DNA of 38,507 nt from the IMG/VR virus record IMGVR_UViG_3300025669_000093, positions 1-38,507 of that record. One strand, given 5' to 3'. The notes under the pieces were generated by a model. It saw only the letters and a program-made list of their open reading frames with translations. It made no database searches and had not been told where the DNA came from. Numbering within the stretch: the first letter of the stretch is position 1; each line of letters begins with the position of its first letter. The position numbers and the translations under genes are program-made. This stretch comes from a virus. Of this stretch, positions 1 through 8,031 are shown one piece after another.

Positions 1-1155
1 TTATCCGGCGATTCGGGTCGCGTATTCCGCCCTAATCAGCTTAGCACCCCACAGAACGTCAAGCTCCCACATGGTCTGCTTATACATGCGGATCACTTCG
101 AGCCTCATCACGAGACCGGAAACCGGGTCCTGCATGGTATAGCTGTTGTCGGGAGTGAAGACTTCCTTGAGTGCATCGTCTGGAGCTCGCATAGCCAGGG
201 CAAATGCATCGCGATGAAAAACGAGGTTAGAGACATGATCAGCTTTAACAGTAATTGCTGTTTCAGCCGTGGTAATCTCGACCTTCAAAGCAGGAGCAAA
301 GACAATGGTTCCACCATTACTCACGTCGTCATCGCCAGTCGAGATTACGTAAGTCTGGTCGTCGCCGGCAATTGTAAAAACATCTCCTTCAACAAGGGCT
401 CCAGTTCCATTAGAACCAAGAGTCATTGTAGTTACACCAACCGCATACCCAGCACTACTCGTGGTTGCCCCTGAAGCCGTTCCAGCCGTATGAGTCGGAA
501 CACCATCGTCCGCATTCCAATCAACGCCAAACTTTCGACCGATTTCACCGGAGATCTTAACATCACTACCACCAACCTTCTCAGCATCGGAGAATTGGGC
601 CAGGGCTAAAGCATTTGCCTCAGCATCGAAATCCAAAACACCACGTCTATTGTCTCTCGGGCATTTTTGCTGGTTGAGGATCTTACGGGCGAGTGTAGCT
701 GAAGTGACTTCAACGCCTGCGCCAAACGGCGTAGTATCGGCGGTACCGGTGTAGCCATAAACACCGACATATTCTGCAAAGATACTATCATTGATATCAA
801 CGGCTAAAGCCTCGAAGGCTGCGGTCATTTCGAGTGTAATGAAATCATCCTGTGCATTGATCTGTCCAAGTTCCTTGTCAGTCAGACCGAAACTGGCCTT
901 CTGCCAGTTATCAAGGGAAATCTGGACAGTCGCTGTGGTTAGATTAGTGGGGGCTGCGGGATATGCAGCAGGCGCAACGGCACCGCTGGTAATGGAAGCA
1001 GCTACCGGAACATCAATGGTTTCGCCTTTTTTCTTGGCTTCCATCGAATAGTCAAGGTTGACGAGACGCGTCATGAGCACTCTGGAACGAAGATGCAGGA
1101 GCCCACGAGCCAAAATTTTAGGTAAAATTGCTGTAAGAGTATTGGATATTGCCAT
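1..1155 (-). CDS. Major capsid (coat) protein, P22 gp5-like
   Basis: 384-residue protein that would form the icosahedral shell. The order of conserved segments fits the P22 coat family: an N-terminal helical part, a central core with FGLTDKELGQ, an inserted beta-rich domain at about residues 235-300 (GDVFTIAGDDQTYVIS), and the C-terminal signature HVSNLVFHRDAFALAMRAP at about 308-326. Such an inserted I-domain is a hallmark of P22-like coat proteins. The start has an AGGAGG Shine-Dalgarno 7 nt upstream. It lies 80 bp downstream of the scaffold gene and is probably co-transcribed with it, as usual for scaffold-coat pairs. Family assignment is from recognition of motifs; I could not run a profile search. 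Confidence 0.88.
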   Translation of the reverse strand: MAISNTLTAILPKILARGLLHLRSRVLMTRLVNLDYSMEAKKKGETIDVPVAASITSGAVAPAAYPAAPTNLTTATVQISLDNWQKASFGLTDKELGQINAQDDFITLEMTAAFEALAVDINDSIFAEYVGVYGYTGTADTTPFGAGVEVTSATLARKILNQQKCPRDNRRGVLDFDAEANALALAQFSDAEKVGGSDVKISGEIGRKFGVDWNADDGVPTHTAGTASGATTSSAGYAVGVTTMTLGSNGTGALVEGDVFTIAGDDQTYVISTGDDDVSNGGTIVFAPALKVEITTAETAITVKADHVSNLVFHRDAFALAMRAPDDALKEVFTPDNSYTMQDPVSGLVMRLEVIRMYKQTMWELDVLWGAKLIRAEYATRIAG

Positions 1156-1236
1156 GTTGACACCTCCTAAAGATAAATGGTTTACGTTTGCGCCATTCGG
1201 GTAAAAAAGGTGTAAACATTGCGTATCTGAATGTTA

Positions 1237-2046
1237 TTATGTAACAACTACCTCCCCGCTGGCGATCTTATCAATGTTTTGTGAAGCCGCCTGCGTATCT
1301 GAAGCGTCAATCGTTTTTCCATTAAATGGTTTTTGGCCTGATCCACCCTTTGCACCGGACCCTCCTGGCCCTGACCGCAATAATTTATCTCGCTTAGGAT
1401 GAGATTTAACCATGATTTCGATGGCCTCTTCCGGGTCTGCATAACCTGATCCGGATAAGGAGAAGATTTTTTCTCCGTTAACGTCGATGCCGTATGCTTT
1501 CGCAATGCCATCTTTTTCTTCAACAACGAATTTATTCCCAAAAGAATCGTAGGCGTGTTCCGGAAGCATGTAGGTTTTATCTCGAATGAATTCGCTTGCA
1601 TCGAAGGCACTTCTTACGATCTGTCTTTTTATGGATCCGTCTTTTTCCTTTAATAAACCCTTAAGCGTTTCGACCTCTTTCTTGTGAAGTTTGTCTTTTT
1701 CTGTGATCCGGCCCTCGAATGTTGCGGCAACGTTCTGTTTGATCTTTTCGACTTCTTCTGCGCCTGGGGTACCATCTTTCTTATAGGTCTCGACGAGGTC
1801 GATGGCATCATTTGCCCTAGCGAGATAGCCACTTACGTCTTCGATATCTGCATCCAAAATCGGCTGAACCTGCTTTTTAAGCTCTGAATGCTTTTGCCTG
1901 TACCCTTTGGCCTCGTTTTTGAGCTCTCCAATCCGAATTAAAGTGGAATCGCCATTAAATTGTTCCTCTCTACCATCTGGGTGCACAAAAATCGGGTTTC
2001 CGTTTTCAACAACAACATCTCCTTCGCTACTTTTTTTCCATGGCAT
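1237..2046 (-). CDS. Capsid scaffolding protein, DUF6651-like
   Basis: 269 residues. The N-terminus (MPWKKSSEGDVVVENGNPIF) and the following charged coiled-coil region (about residues 40-150, rich in K and E) match the DUF6651 proteins found beside P22-like coat genes, which act as internal scaffolds guiding coat assembly. The C-terminal part is glycine-rich and then basic-polar, compatible with coat binding. The start is supported by AGGAGG five nt before the ATG. Position directly upstream of the coat gene on the same strand agrees with the role. Scaffold function is inferred from family and context. Confidence 0.78.
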   Translation of the reverse strand: MPWKKSSEGDVVVENGNPIFVHPDGREEQFNGDSTLIRIGELKNEAKGYRQKHSELKKQVQPILDADIEDVSGYLARANDAIDLVETYKKDGTPGAEEVEKIKQNVAATFEGRITEKDKLHKKEVETLKGLLKEKDGSIKRQIVRSAFDASEFIRDKTYMLPEHAYDSFGNKFVVEEKDGIAKAYGIDVNGEKIFSLSGSGYADPEEAIEIMVKSHPKRDKLLRSGPGGSGAKGGSGQKPFNGKTIDASDTQAASQNIDKIASGEVVVT

Positions 2047-2155
2047 AACTGCCTCCTTTCACTTGGAATTATCCATTCCATCTAACTATTTACCGATTCA
2101 TAAGAAAAAATTATCCTTGCATGTTTCTATAAGAAAAAGTTATGGTTGCTAAAGT

Positions 2156-2182
2156 ATCATAATAAAAATTTATAAATGTCAA
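2156..2182 (-). promoter_or_regulatory. Candidate leftward promoter for scaffold and coat
   Basis: On the minus strand a perfect TTGACA (2182-2177) is followed after 15 nt by TATGAT (2161-2156). The spacer is AT-rich but short for sigma70; a 17-nt spacing would give the poorer TGATAC. It sits in the 170-bp divergent gap between scaffold and small terminase genes, the expected place for a late promoter. Confidence 0.4.
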
Positions 2183-2218
2183 GGAAAAAATCATAAATTT
2201 TATTATAAGGTGAAAAAA

Positions 2219-3142
2219 ATGACTATCAAATCAGATAAATTTACAGGAAGAAAAAGCACGGTTTTAATGAAAACTAAGTGGCTTGAAGCATTCCCAGAAT
2301 GCGCGTATCAACATGAAAACACTTGCAAAAAGCTTGGTATGATTAAATCTAATTTCTATAGATGGAAGCTCAACGATAGAGCATTTTTTGCTGAATATAA
2401 AAAAATCTACGATGATGCAGTAGTGAAAGGCATGATCGTTCCAAGGAAGAGAATTTTAAATGTTGATAAAAAAGAAAATGAAGAACTTAAAGAAAAATGG
2501 CTTTTGCTCTACTCCGGAGGAGAAAAAAGCCCAAGCGAGGTCACTACTATAATAGGTATAACAAAATACATTGTTAATACATGGAAACGAGATGATCCTG
2601 AATTCGAGAAAAAATATAAGGTATTGGTCCAGAAAAGAAAAAAGAATGTTGGAATTGCAGTTTCGGCTAAAGATCGTGGATACGGATACAAGAAAGCCAA
2701 CTTAGCGTTAATTGAACTTCGCAAACAAAGACAAAGAATCTGGTTAAAAGCATTTGAGAAATCATCATTCAACGTTAAGGTGGCATGTGATGCTGCCGGA
2801 ATAAAACGAGATGCCTATTACCAATGGAAGAGACTTTATCCTGAATTCGTAGAGGCTTATAAGACTGCTATTGAGGAAAAAAAGGATTTCATAGAAGATA
2901 ATTTAATGAAGAACATTTCAGCTGGCGACTCCTCCTGTATTATTTTTGCAGCCAAAACACAACTCAAAGATCGTGGTTACATCGAGAAACAAGAAATCGA
3001 ACATTCAGGGAATTTTGGAGTTATGCTGGTTCCCGGGAAGATTGAAGATGCTCATGACTGGGCTCAAAAGGCTACGGAGCAACAACAACTTCTTAAAGAA
3101 AAATCCATAGAGACTGATTACATCCATGAACTCGAAGAATGA
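2219..3142 (+). CDS. Terminase small subunit with repeated helix-turn-helix units
   Basis: 307 residues, encoded just upstream of and overlapping (17 nt) the large terminase gene, the normal position for the small subunit that recognises viral DNA for packaging. Three similar helix-turn-helix-like units are visible at about residues 25-65, 85-125 and 185-220 (CKKLGMIKSNFYRWKLND, VTTIIGITKYIVNTWKRDD, ACDAAGIKRDAYYQWKRLYP). The third is followed by the segment AAKTQLKDRGYIEKQEIEH, typical of phage small terminases that end in a DRGY-type motif. I chose ATG 2219 over the in-frame GTG at 2210 because AAGGTG then lies at a suitable SD distance. Confidence 0.82.
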   Translation: MTIKSDKFTGRKSTVLMKTKWLEAFPECAYQHENTCKKLGMIKSNFYRWKLNDRAFFAEYKKIYDDAVVKGMIVPRKRILNVDKKENEELKEKWLLLYSGGEKSPSEVTTIIGITKYIVNTWKRDDPEFEKKYKVLVQKRKKNVGIAVSAKDRGYGYKKANLALIELRKQRQRIWLKAFEKSSFNVKVACDAAGIKRDAYYQWKRLYPEFVEAYKTAIEEKKDFIEDNLMKNISAGDSSCIIFAAKTQLKDRGYIEKQEIEHSGNFGVMLVPGKIEDAHDWAQKATEQQQLLKEKSIETDYIHELEE

Positions 3143-5780
3143 AAATCAAGAAATCAATGTAATCTGGCAACCGCAAAAGGGAAGCCAACGACTTTATCTT
3201 GCGTGTCCCATTTATGAGGTACTATATGATGGGACTCGTGGAAGTCAAAAGACAGATTCTATCCTAATGGATTTCGCCCAGGATGTAGGCAAGGGATATG
3301 GCAGGGCCTGGCGCGGGCTCTTATTTAGGAGAACTTATAAGCAATTAGACGATATTATCCAAAGAACGAAGAAATGGTTCTATCAGATTTTTCCCGGTGC
3401 TAAATACAATGAATCCAAATATGTGTGGACATTCCCAGGAAAAGAGCAGCTTCTTTTGCGACACATGGACAATCCTGACGATTATTGGAATTATCACGGG
3501 CATGAATACAGCATATATCATAAGGGTTATATTAAATATGCAAATGGAAAGCAAATTCAAGCAAGGGATGTAAAAGTTGGTGATTTAATCCAAACGTTGC
3601 AAGGTCCCAAGAAAGTAACGAAAACGTTTCATTATGAAAAACCCGCTATTAAACTTTCTGTATACGATTCTTATTCGAATTTAATAGGCGAGCAACTTCA
3701 GGGGGTACTGCACCCTGTGCTGACCACCTACGGATGGCAACGGATAGGCTTGTCCTGTTTGTCTCAAACTTTGAAGCAATCTTTACCTGTGAAACCCCTA
3801 TTAAAAGAAGTTTATAAATTTCTTTCTGGTGTTCATCGAGAAATCTATTATTCTTTTTTTCGTATTTTAGATAATCCTCTGGACGATTCCATCTCGCAAT
3901 TGCATCGGATACAGTTTTCATCGTTACATCAAATTCTTTCCCAATTGCACGAAGCGGTTGGCCTCTATCACGAAGCGCCAAAACTTTCTTCTTATATTGA
4001 TCTAAATAACCAGAAGGCTTCCTTCTTGGGAGAAGATTTGGAAAACGCCGCCTCAACGTATGGACATGAATACCAAGACATTCGGCAACTTGCTTTGGTT
4101 TGTCAGTCTTTAGCATTTCTTGTACTTCATGTTCATTCAATTCATGTTCGTCTGATCCAATCCATAGCATGTTATTATTCCGACAAATATTCTTTATTGT
4201 CGAGACAGATACCCCAATCCTTTCAGCAATATCAACACGGGAAACTTCATAATTTTTCGCAGCCCCCCTTACCGTTTCGATTAACGCTGGATCAAATTGC
4301 TTGGAATGATACATTCGCATATGTTCAGATTTTGAAGCAAGGAATGTTAAATTTTCAGAACAATTGTCAGAACGAATATGGTTTAAATGGTGGCATTCCT
4401 CTTCAGGTTTTAGGAACCTCCCAACCTTTTTTTCCAATAAAAAACGATGTTCAAACATCCAACCGCCCAACCAACAATAAGGATGCTCAGGACAATTCAT
4501 CTGGACATACCCCTTACGAAGACATTCAGAACGTTTATACTCATCCTTACACCCATGAATCTTTTGAAACAAATATTCCATTGAAGTCCTATCATTTTTC
4601 TGTTCAGTCATCAGAAACTCCTTTTGTTAAAATGGTTGATTTTGAAATTGAAGACGTAAACCATTATATAACACAACTGGAGTCTGTAACGCAAGACAAA
4701 AATGATAATTCAAGTATTTTTCTTGTCAATAGTAATTCGTTTATTGGATGGGAAGAACTCACAGGATGGCCAGACGATAAATGCTACGAAGCAATGAAAT
4801 CATGTTGCCGATCGAGTAATCCCGATGTACCAAGGAAATATCGATCTACGACGAATTCGTGGGGAATAGGAATGAACTGGGTTAAGAGGTATTTCGTTGA
4901 CCCGGCCCCGCCTGGTACCATCATTTCGAACAATATAGGCGAACAACGCGTTAGAATCCACGGATCAATCCTCGAAAACAAAGTCCTCTTAAAAGCAGAT
5001 CCTGAATATATCAAAAAACTCGATTCAATTAAGGATCCCAATAAACGGAAAGCGTGGCGGGATGGAAGCTGGGACATTACGGCCGGCGGCGCCTTTGACG
5101 ACATCTGGGATGAAGTACGGCATGTTGTCGAGCCTTTCGAGATACCCCATTCATGGTATGTGGACAGATCTTTTGACTGGGGATCTGCAAGACCATTCTC
5201 AGTAGGATGGTGGGCAGAAAGTGATGGGACTGAGATAACTCTTGCAGATGGGAAAATAAAATCATTTCCGAGAGGAACTATCTTTAGAATATATGAATTT
5301 TATGGATGGAATGGAACAGAAAATGAAGGATGCAGAATGGTCGCATCTGAAATCGCGCAGGAGATTAAAAGGATTGAAGTTTCTATTGAATTTGAAAAGA
5401 TTATCGGTAATAGAGGTGTCGTGAGAGGTCCCGCAGATTCATCTATCTATGATGAAGAAAACAATATGTGTATTGCCGCCGATATGCGAAGAGAAGGAGT
5501 TAACTGGACGCGGGCAAACAAGAAACCCGGTAGCAGGAAACAAGGACTTGAAAAACTAAGACGATTCCTTAAGAATTCACAAGAAATTCCAATGGAAAAA
5601 CCTGGCTTGTTAATATTCTCCAACTGTAGGCATTTCATTCGAACAGTCCCGGTTTTACCAAGAGATAAACGGAATATTGAAGATGTGGCAACCGAGGCAG
5701 AGGATCACGCCTATGATGAAACACGTTATCGTTTAATGTCGAAACGCTACAAAACACGCGAACAAAAGAAATACAGATAA
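3126..5780 (+). CDS. Terminase large subunit (ATPase-nuclease) carrying an intein
   Basis: 884-codon precursor; removing residues 129-537 (intein) leaves a 475-residue terminase, a normal length. The packaging ATPase has a Walker A-like loop at residues 36-43 (GTRGSQKT, with Gln replacing the usual small residue before Lys). The Walker B region is split: GHEY (125-128) is separated from SFIGWEELTGWPD by the intein. The C-terminal RNase H-like nuclease shows YVDRSFDWGSARPFSVGWW, then GPADSSIYDEENN, ANKKPGSRKQGLEKL and TEAEDHAYDETRYRL. The motor translocates DNA into the procapsid and cuts it. The gene overlaps the small subunit and is followed 22 bp later by the portal gene. Active enzyme requires splicing. 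Confidence 0.92.
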   Translation: MNSKNENQEINVIWQPQKGSQRLYLACPIYEVLYDGTRGSQKTDSILMDFAQDVGKGYGRAWRGLLFRRTYKQLDDIIQRTKKWFYQIFPGAKYNESKYVWTFPGKEQLLLRHMDNPDDYWNYHGHEYSIYHKGYIKYANGKQIQARDVKVGDLIQTLQGPKKVTKTFHYEKPAIKLSVYDSYSNLIGEQLQGVLHPVLTTYGWQRIGLSCLSQTLKQSLPVKPLLKEVYKFLSGVHREIYYSFFRILDNPLDDSISQLHRIQFSSLHQILSQLHEAVGLYHEAPKLSSYIDLNNQKASFLGEDLENAASTYGHEYQDIRQLALVCQSLAFLVLHVHSIHVRLIQSIACYYSDKYSLLSRQIPQSFQQYQHGKLHNFSQPPLPFRLTLDQIAWNDTFAYVQILKQGMLNFQNNCQNEYGLNGGIPLQVLGTSQPFFPIKNDVQTSNRPTNNKDAQDNSSGHTPYEDIQNVYTHPYTHESFETNIPLKSYHFSVQSSETPFVKMVDFEIEDVNHYITQLESVTQDKNDNSSIFLVNSNSFIGWEELTGWPDDKCYEAMKSCCRSSNPDVPRKYRSTTNSWGIGMNWVKRYFVDPAPPGTIISNNIGEQRVRIHGSILENKVLLKADPEYIKKLDSIKDPNKRKAWRDGSWDITAGGAFDDIWDEVRHVVEPFEIPHSWYVDRSFDWGSARPFSVGWWAESDGTEITLADGKIKSFPRGTIFRIYEFYGWNGTENEGCRMVASEIAQEIKRIEVSIEFEKIIGNRGVVRGPADSSIYDEENNMCIAADMRREGVNWTRANKKPGSRKQGLEKLRRFLKNSQEIPMEKPGLLIFSNCRHFIRTVPVLPRDKRNIEDVATEAEDHAYDETRYRLMSKRYKTREQKKYR
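3649..4611 (-). CDS. HNH homing endonuclease encoded antisense within the intein
   Basis: 320 residues, entirely inside the intein but on the opposite strand. An HNH_3-type nuclease domain spans about residues 50-105: FEHRFLLEKKVGRFLKPEEE, then C-H74-H75-L-N, S-D-N83, E-N87-L and S-E-H97. After it come four helix-turn-helix-like units (about 108-144, 159-190, 204-241, 258-296), for example RVDIAERIGVSVSTIKNICR and PLRAIGKEFDVTMKTVSDAI, plausible DNA-recognition modules. The start has AAAAGGAG six nt before ATG, a strong ribosome site, so this is not a chance frame. Expected role (inference): cutting intein-less terminase alleles to drive homing. Its last 30 or so codons overlap the sense block B of the splicing domain. 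Confidence 0.88.
   Translation of the reverse strand: MTEQKNDRTSMEYLFQKIHGCKDEYKRSECLRKGYVQMNCPEHPYCWLGGWMFEHRFLLEKKVGRFLKPEEECHHLNHIRSDNCSENLTFLASKSEHMRMYHSKQFDPALIETVRGAAKNYEVSRVDIAERIGVSVSTIKNICRNNNMLWIGSDEHELNEHEVQEMLKTDKPKQVAECLGIHVHTLRRRFPNLLPRRKPSGYLDQYKKKVLALRDRGQPLRAIGKEFDVTMKTVSDAIARWNRPEDYLKYEKKNNRFLDEHQKEIYKLLLIGVSQVKIASKFETNRTSLSVAIRRWSAQGAVPPEVARLLNSNKNRIQKV
4618..4625 (-). promoter_or_regulatory. Shine-Dalgarno of the antisense HNH gene
   Basis: AAAAGGAG on the minus strand, six nt (TTTCTG) before the ATG at 4611. The same bases are translated in the sense direction as part of the intein just before block F. This site decides that the antisense frame is a translated gene. Confidence 0.75.
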
Positions 5781-5802
5781 CCTAAATCTTGGGAGGTTTA
5801 TC

Positions 5803-7260
5803 ATGAAAAAAGAAGATCTATTGAAAACAAGCAAAGGTTACGATGAAGGTAAAGACGACTGGGAATTTTACCAAGCTGCGTATCGAGGAACAAAAGCCTT
5901 AATTGCATGGGGAGTGTTAAGACAATTTGAAGATGATTCAGAGAATTTCAAAGCAAGGAAGGCGGCGGCTTTTGGTTTTAACTATACCAAAAGGATTACA
6001 AACGTATTAAACGATTTCTTAAGAGAAATACCGTTTGCCGAAGAATTTGGTAGATTAAAAAAAGACAACCTATGGGACTTATTTATGGATGATTGTGACC
6101 TTTATGGCACAAACTGGAGCAACTTCTGGGGAAGAAAACGTAAATGGGCAAGTGTTTATGGTCATTGCGGTATATTAGTTGATAAAGCCGCGGGAAACCA
6201 CGAAACTGTAAAAGACGAACTCGATAACAGTATTTACCCCTACCTTGCTTATTACTCACCATTAAATATCCTTGACTGGGAATATGAACGAGATCCGGTA
6301 AACAATAGACCAATATTGTCATACCTCAAATTGTTTGAGAATTATAATACAATAAGGATTTGGACCAGAGAGAAGTGGGAGGTGTGGAAAATTCCTGACA
6401 GTATTGAAGATGTACCGGAATTGATCGGTACTGGGGCAAATCCTTTCATTAAAGAAGGTGTTGCGAGATCTGGGGAAATTCCATTTATTTGGTTCGGAAA
6501 CGGACAAGATGCTGGGGATGTTGGGAAGAGTATTTCTGATGTCGCAGACATTGCAATGATCGATGCATCGATGGTAAGAGATGCCAGCAATGCAGACGAG
6601 GTGATTACAAATGCAGCTTTCCCAATGTTGGCCCTGCCAAAAGAGGAACTTACTGAGGGCGGAGAAAATACACCTGTAGAGGTTGGGGCAACACGGATCC
6701 TTGAATTCCCTCCCGGGACACCCGGAGATAAACCATTTTGGATGGAATCAAAAGTTAGAGACTCTATTGATGCAATTATAAAAATATGGGATAGAAAAAG
6801 CGATGAGATGTATGGAATCGCTAATCTGAGCGTAATCAGGGAAATGTCGAAGTCGAAAGGTTCACGCAGTGGAGAATCATTAAAGGAATCGTTTCGGTTT
6901 TTGAATACAGCATTAGCCGAAAAAGTTGACAGTGAAACTGAAGCGAGATTGCTATGTGTAAAATATTGGATGATGTGGCAAAATATCGGAGAGGAATTTG
7001 ATGAAGTCAGCATTTCACATGAGAAGAAATTTAATGCAGAGAAATTGATGCTTAGCATTGACGATGCAATTAAGGCAAAAAATGTTGTTACATCTGAAAT
7101 TTTTAGAGTTGAAGTTGAGAAGCTGGTAGCAAAAAGAGTCTTAAGCGGATTAACAAATGAGCAGATGGCAAAAATGGAAAAAGAAATTGAAAGTGATGCG
7201 ATAAAGAAAAAGGAAGAAGGGGAGATTAAGGACGACATGCCAAAAGAAGAAGAAAATTAA
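5803..7260 (+). CDS. Portal protein
   Basis: 485 residues. Position directly after the large terminase, length, and layout fit a portal, the dodecameric ring at the capsid vertex through which DNA passes. Visible features: an N-terminal region typical of SPP1/DUF4055-like portals (WEFYQAAYRGTKALIAWG, later YLAYYSPLNILDWEYERD), a core with GEIPFIWFGNG, a long helical region MYGIANLSVIREMSKSKGSR, and a very acidic-basic C-terminal tail (EIESDAIKKKEEGEIKDD). Start follows GGGAGG. Its TAA shares bases with the TAA of the convergent minus-strand gene. The precise portal subfamily was not determined. Confidence 0.8.
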   Translation: MKKEDLLKTSKGYDEGKDDWEFYQAAYRGTKALIAWGVLRQFEDDSENFKARKAAAFGFNYTKRITNVLNDFLREIPFAEEFGRLKKDNLWDLFMDDCDLYGTNWSNFWGRKRKWASVYGHCGILVDKAAGNHETVKDELDNSIYPYLAYYSPLNILDWEYERDPVNNRPILSYLKLFENYNTIRIWTREKWEVWKIPDSIEDVPELIGTGANPFIKEGVARSGEIPFIWFGNGQDAGDVGKSISDVADIAMIDASMVRDASNADEVITNAAFPMLALPKEELTEGGENTPVEVGATRILEFPPGTPGDKPFWMESKVRDSIDAIIKIWDRKSDEMYGIANLSVIREMSKSKGSRSGESLKESFRFLNTALAEKVDSETEARLLCVKYWMMWQNIGEEFDEVSISHEKKFNAEKLMLSIDDAIKAKNVVTSEIFRVEVEKLVAKRVLSGLTNEQMAKMEKEIESDAIKKKEEGEIKDDMPKEEEN

Positions 7261-7487
7261 CTGGCATCACCCATCGAATAATTGAATAAATCTTTGCATT
7301 CAAGACTTACTATTGTTGGTAAATATTTCCGACCATTCTCTTTTGGATGACCATGGGTAATCACGTCCGCTTTTAACCCTGGAAGGATTTCAATCTGGTT
7401 AGAAGAAGTTGTTCTGTTTTGAAGACAAAGATAGATGTAATGCCTTCCAGTGGAGCATCTTTCAAGCATTTGGTTTAAGGATGCCAT
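7257..7487 (-). CDS. Hypothetical protein (76 aa)
   Basis: Start codon overlaps the TAA of the preceding gene (TAATG), indicating translational coupling; GGAG lies about 10 nt upstream. Contains GRHYIYLCLQNRTTSSNQIE and GLKADVITHGHPKENGR, no family recognised. Last gene of the leftward accessory cluster; converges with the portal gene so that both stop codons share TTAA at 7257-7260, leaving no room for an intergenic terminator. Confidence 0.6.
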   Translation of the reverse strand: MASLNQMLERCSTGRHYIYLCLQNRTTSSNQIEILPGLKADVITHGHPKENGRKYLPTIVSLECKDLFNYSMGDAS

Positions 7488-7672
7488 TATGAGTGGTCTC
7501 CAGTGTTTTCATTTAAAAACTTTACAATTTTCGAATAGCACCCGACATTGAATGGATCATCCCCAAGCTCGCTCATGAGATGGTAGATTTCTTTCGATGC
7601 TTGATCTAAAAGTTGAAAAGTCTCCACGACCATTGATTGTAAATGTGTCCATGATGCTATCTTTCTATTCAT
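7487..7672 (-). CDS. Hypothetical helical protein (61 aa)
   Basis: Starts after AAAGGA; body is helical (SMVVETFQLLDQASKEIYHL) and ends CYSKIVKFLNENTGDHS. No family recognised. It is in frame with, and five codons after, the amber stop of the upstream Cys-rich gene, so amber readthrough would fuse the two. Confidence 0.58.
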   Translation of the reverse strand: MNRKIASWTHLQSMVVETFQLLDQASKEIYHLMSELGDDPFNVGCYSKIVKFLNENTGDHS

Positions 7673-7687
7673 AGTGGTTTTTCCTTT

Positions 7688-7864
7688 CTAAATTCCAAAA
7701 AGACGTTCCCTCTTCTCTTCAAATGCTCGCTCCTGAGCATACTCCCAGTTATCTTGCTCCTCGTCTAGTTCTTCTTCGTTCATTCCATCTGGGCATTTAC
7801 GACCGCGTGGTAAGCCGCATTTACCTGAAGGATATTCCCATTTGCAGGTTCCACTGTAACACAT
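7688..7864 (-). CDS. Small Cys-rich protein (58 aa)
   Basis: A small gene preceded by a strong SD (AAGGAG, six nt spacer). The N-terminal half has four cysteines (MCYSGTCKWEYPSGKCGLPR, then KCPDG), a likely metal-binding knuckle; the C-terminal half is an acidic then basic helix (EELDEEQDNWEYAQERAFEE). Ends in TAG. Function unknown; small Cys-rich proteins of this kind are frequent in phage accessory regions. Confidence 0.65.
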   Translation of the reverse strand: MCYSGTCKWEYPSGKCGLPRGRKCPDGMNEEELDEEQDNWEYAQERAFEEKRERLFGI

Positions 7865-8031
7865 GATAATCTCCTTAATTTAATCCCGCCCCAGAGCAAC
7901 CGGCTTGCATCCTATTGACCCAGGAAGAGCGTCCTGAAAGACGGCCTGGTGATTGATAGAGCGGATTGATAACATTTAGATTAGCCGTGTAGCATAATGA
8001 AGACGTATGAATTAACTTATTAGTACTTTAG

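Larger units (their letters stand above)
3510..4736 (+). other. Intein inserted at the terminase Walker B motif
   Basis: 409-residue in-frame insertion, residues 129-537 of the precursor. Block A: Ser1 start, then GYIKYANGKQIQARDVKVGD as in Hint domains. Block B-like: GVLHPVLTTYGW, where the usual Thr of TxxH is Gly. Block F: MVDFEIEDVNHYITQ. Block G: IFLVNSN followed by Ser as the +1 extein residue. Nucleophiles are Ser1 and Ser+1, with terminal Asn; the common penultimate His is Ser. Joining the flanks restores the continuous motif GHEYSFIGWEEL. The middle (about residues 211-495) resembles neither LAGLIDADG nor HNH in this frame; it is the complement of an antisense HNH gene. Without it the splicing domain would be roughly 125 residues. 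Confidence 0.87.

Noticed and set aside
3759-4611. Sense-strand middle of the intein as an in-frame homing endonuclease
   Set aside because: No LAGLIDADG or HNH motif is visible in this frame; its composition (Ser, Gln, His, Leu-rich) is what the complement of the antisense HNH gene would give.
6342-7238. Leftward 298-residue frame inside the portal gene
   Set aside because: Hydrophobic, serine-rich shadow translation of the portal; no SD and no motif.
7865-8031. 31-residue frame MLSIRSINHQAVFQDALPGS on the minus strand
   Set aside because: No SD. The text resembles translated interspersed repeats I associate with some Desulfobacterota genomes, but that is too weak to use as a host call.
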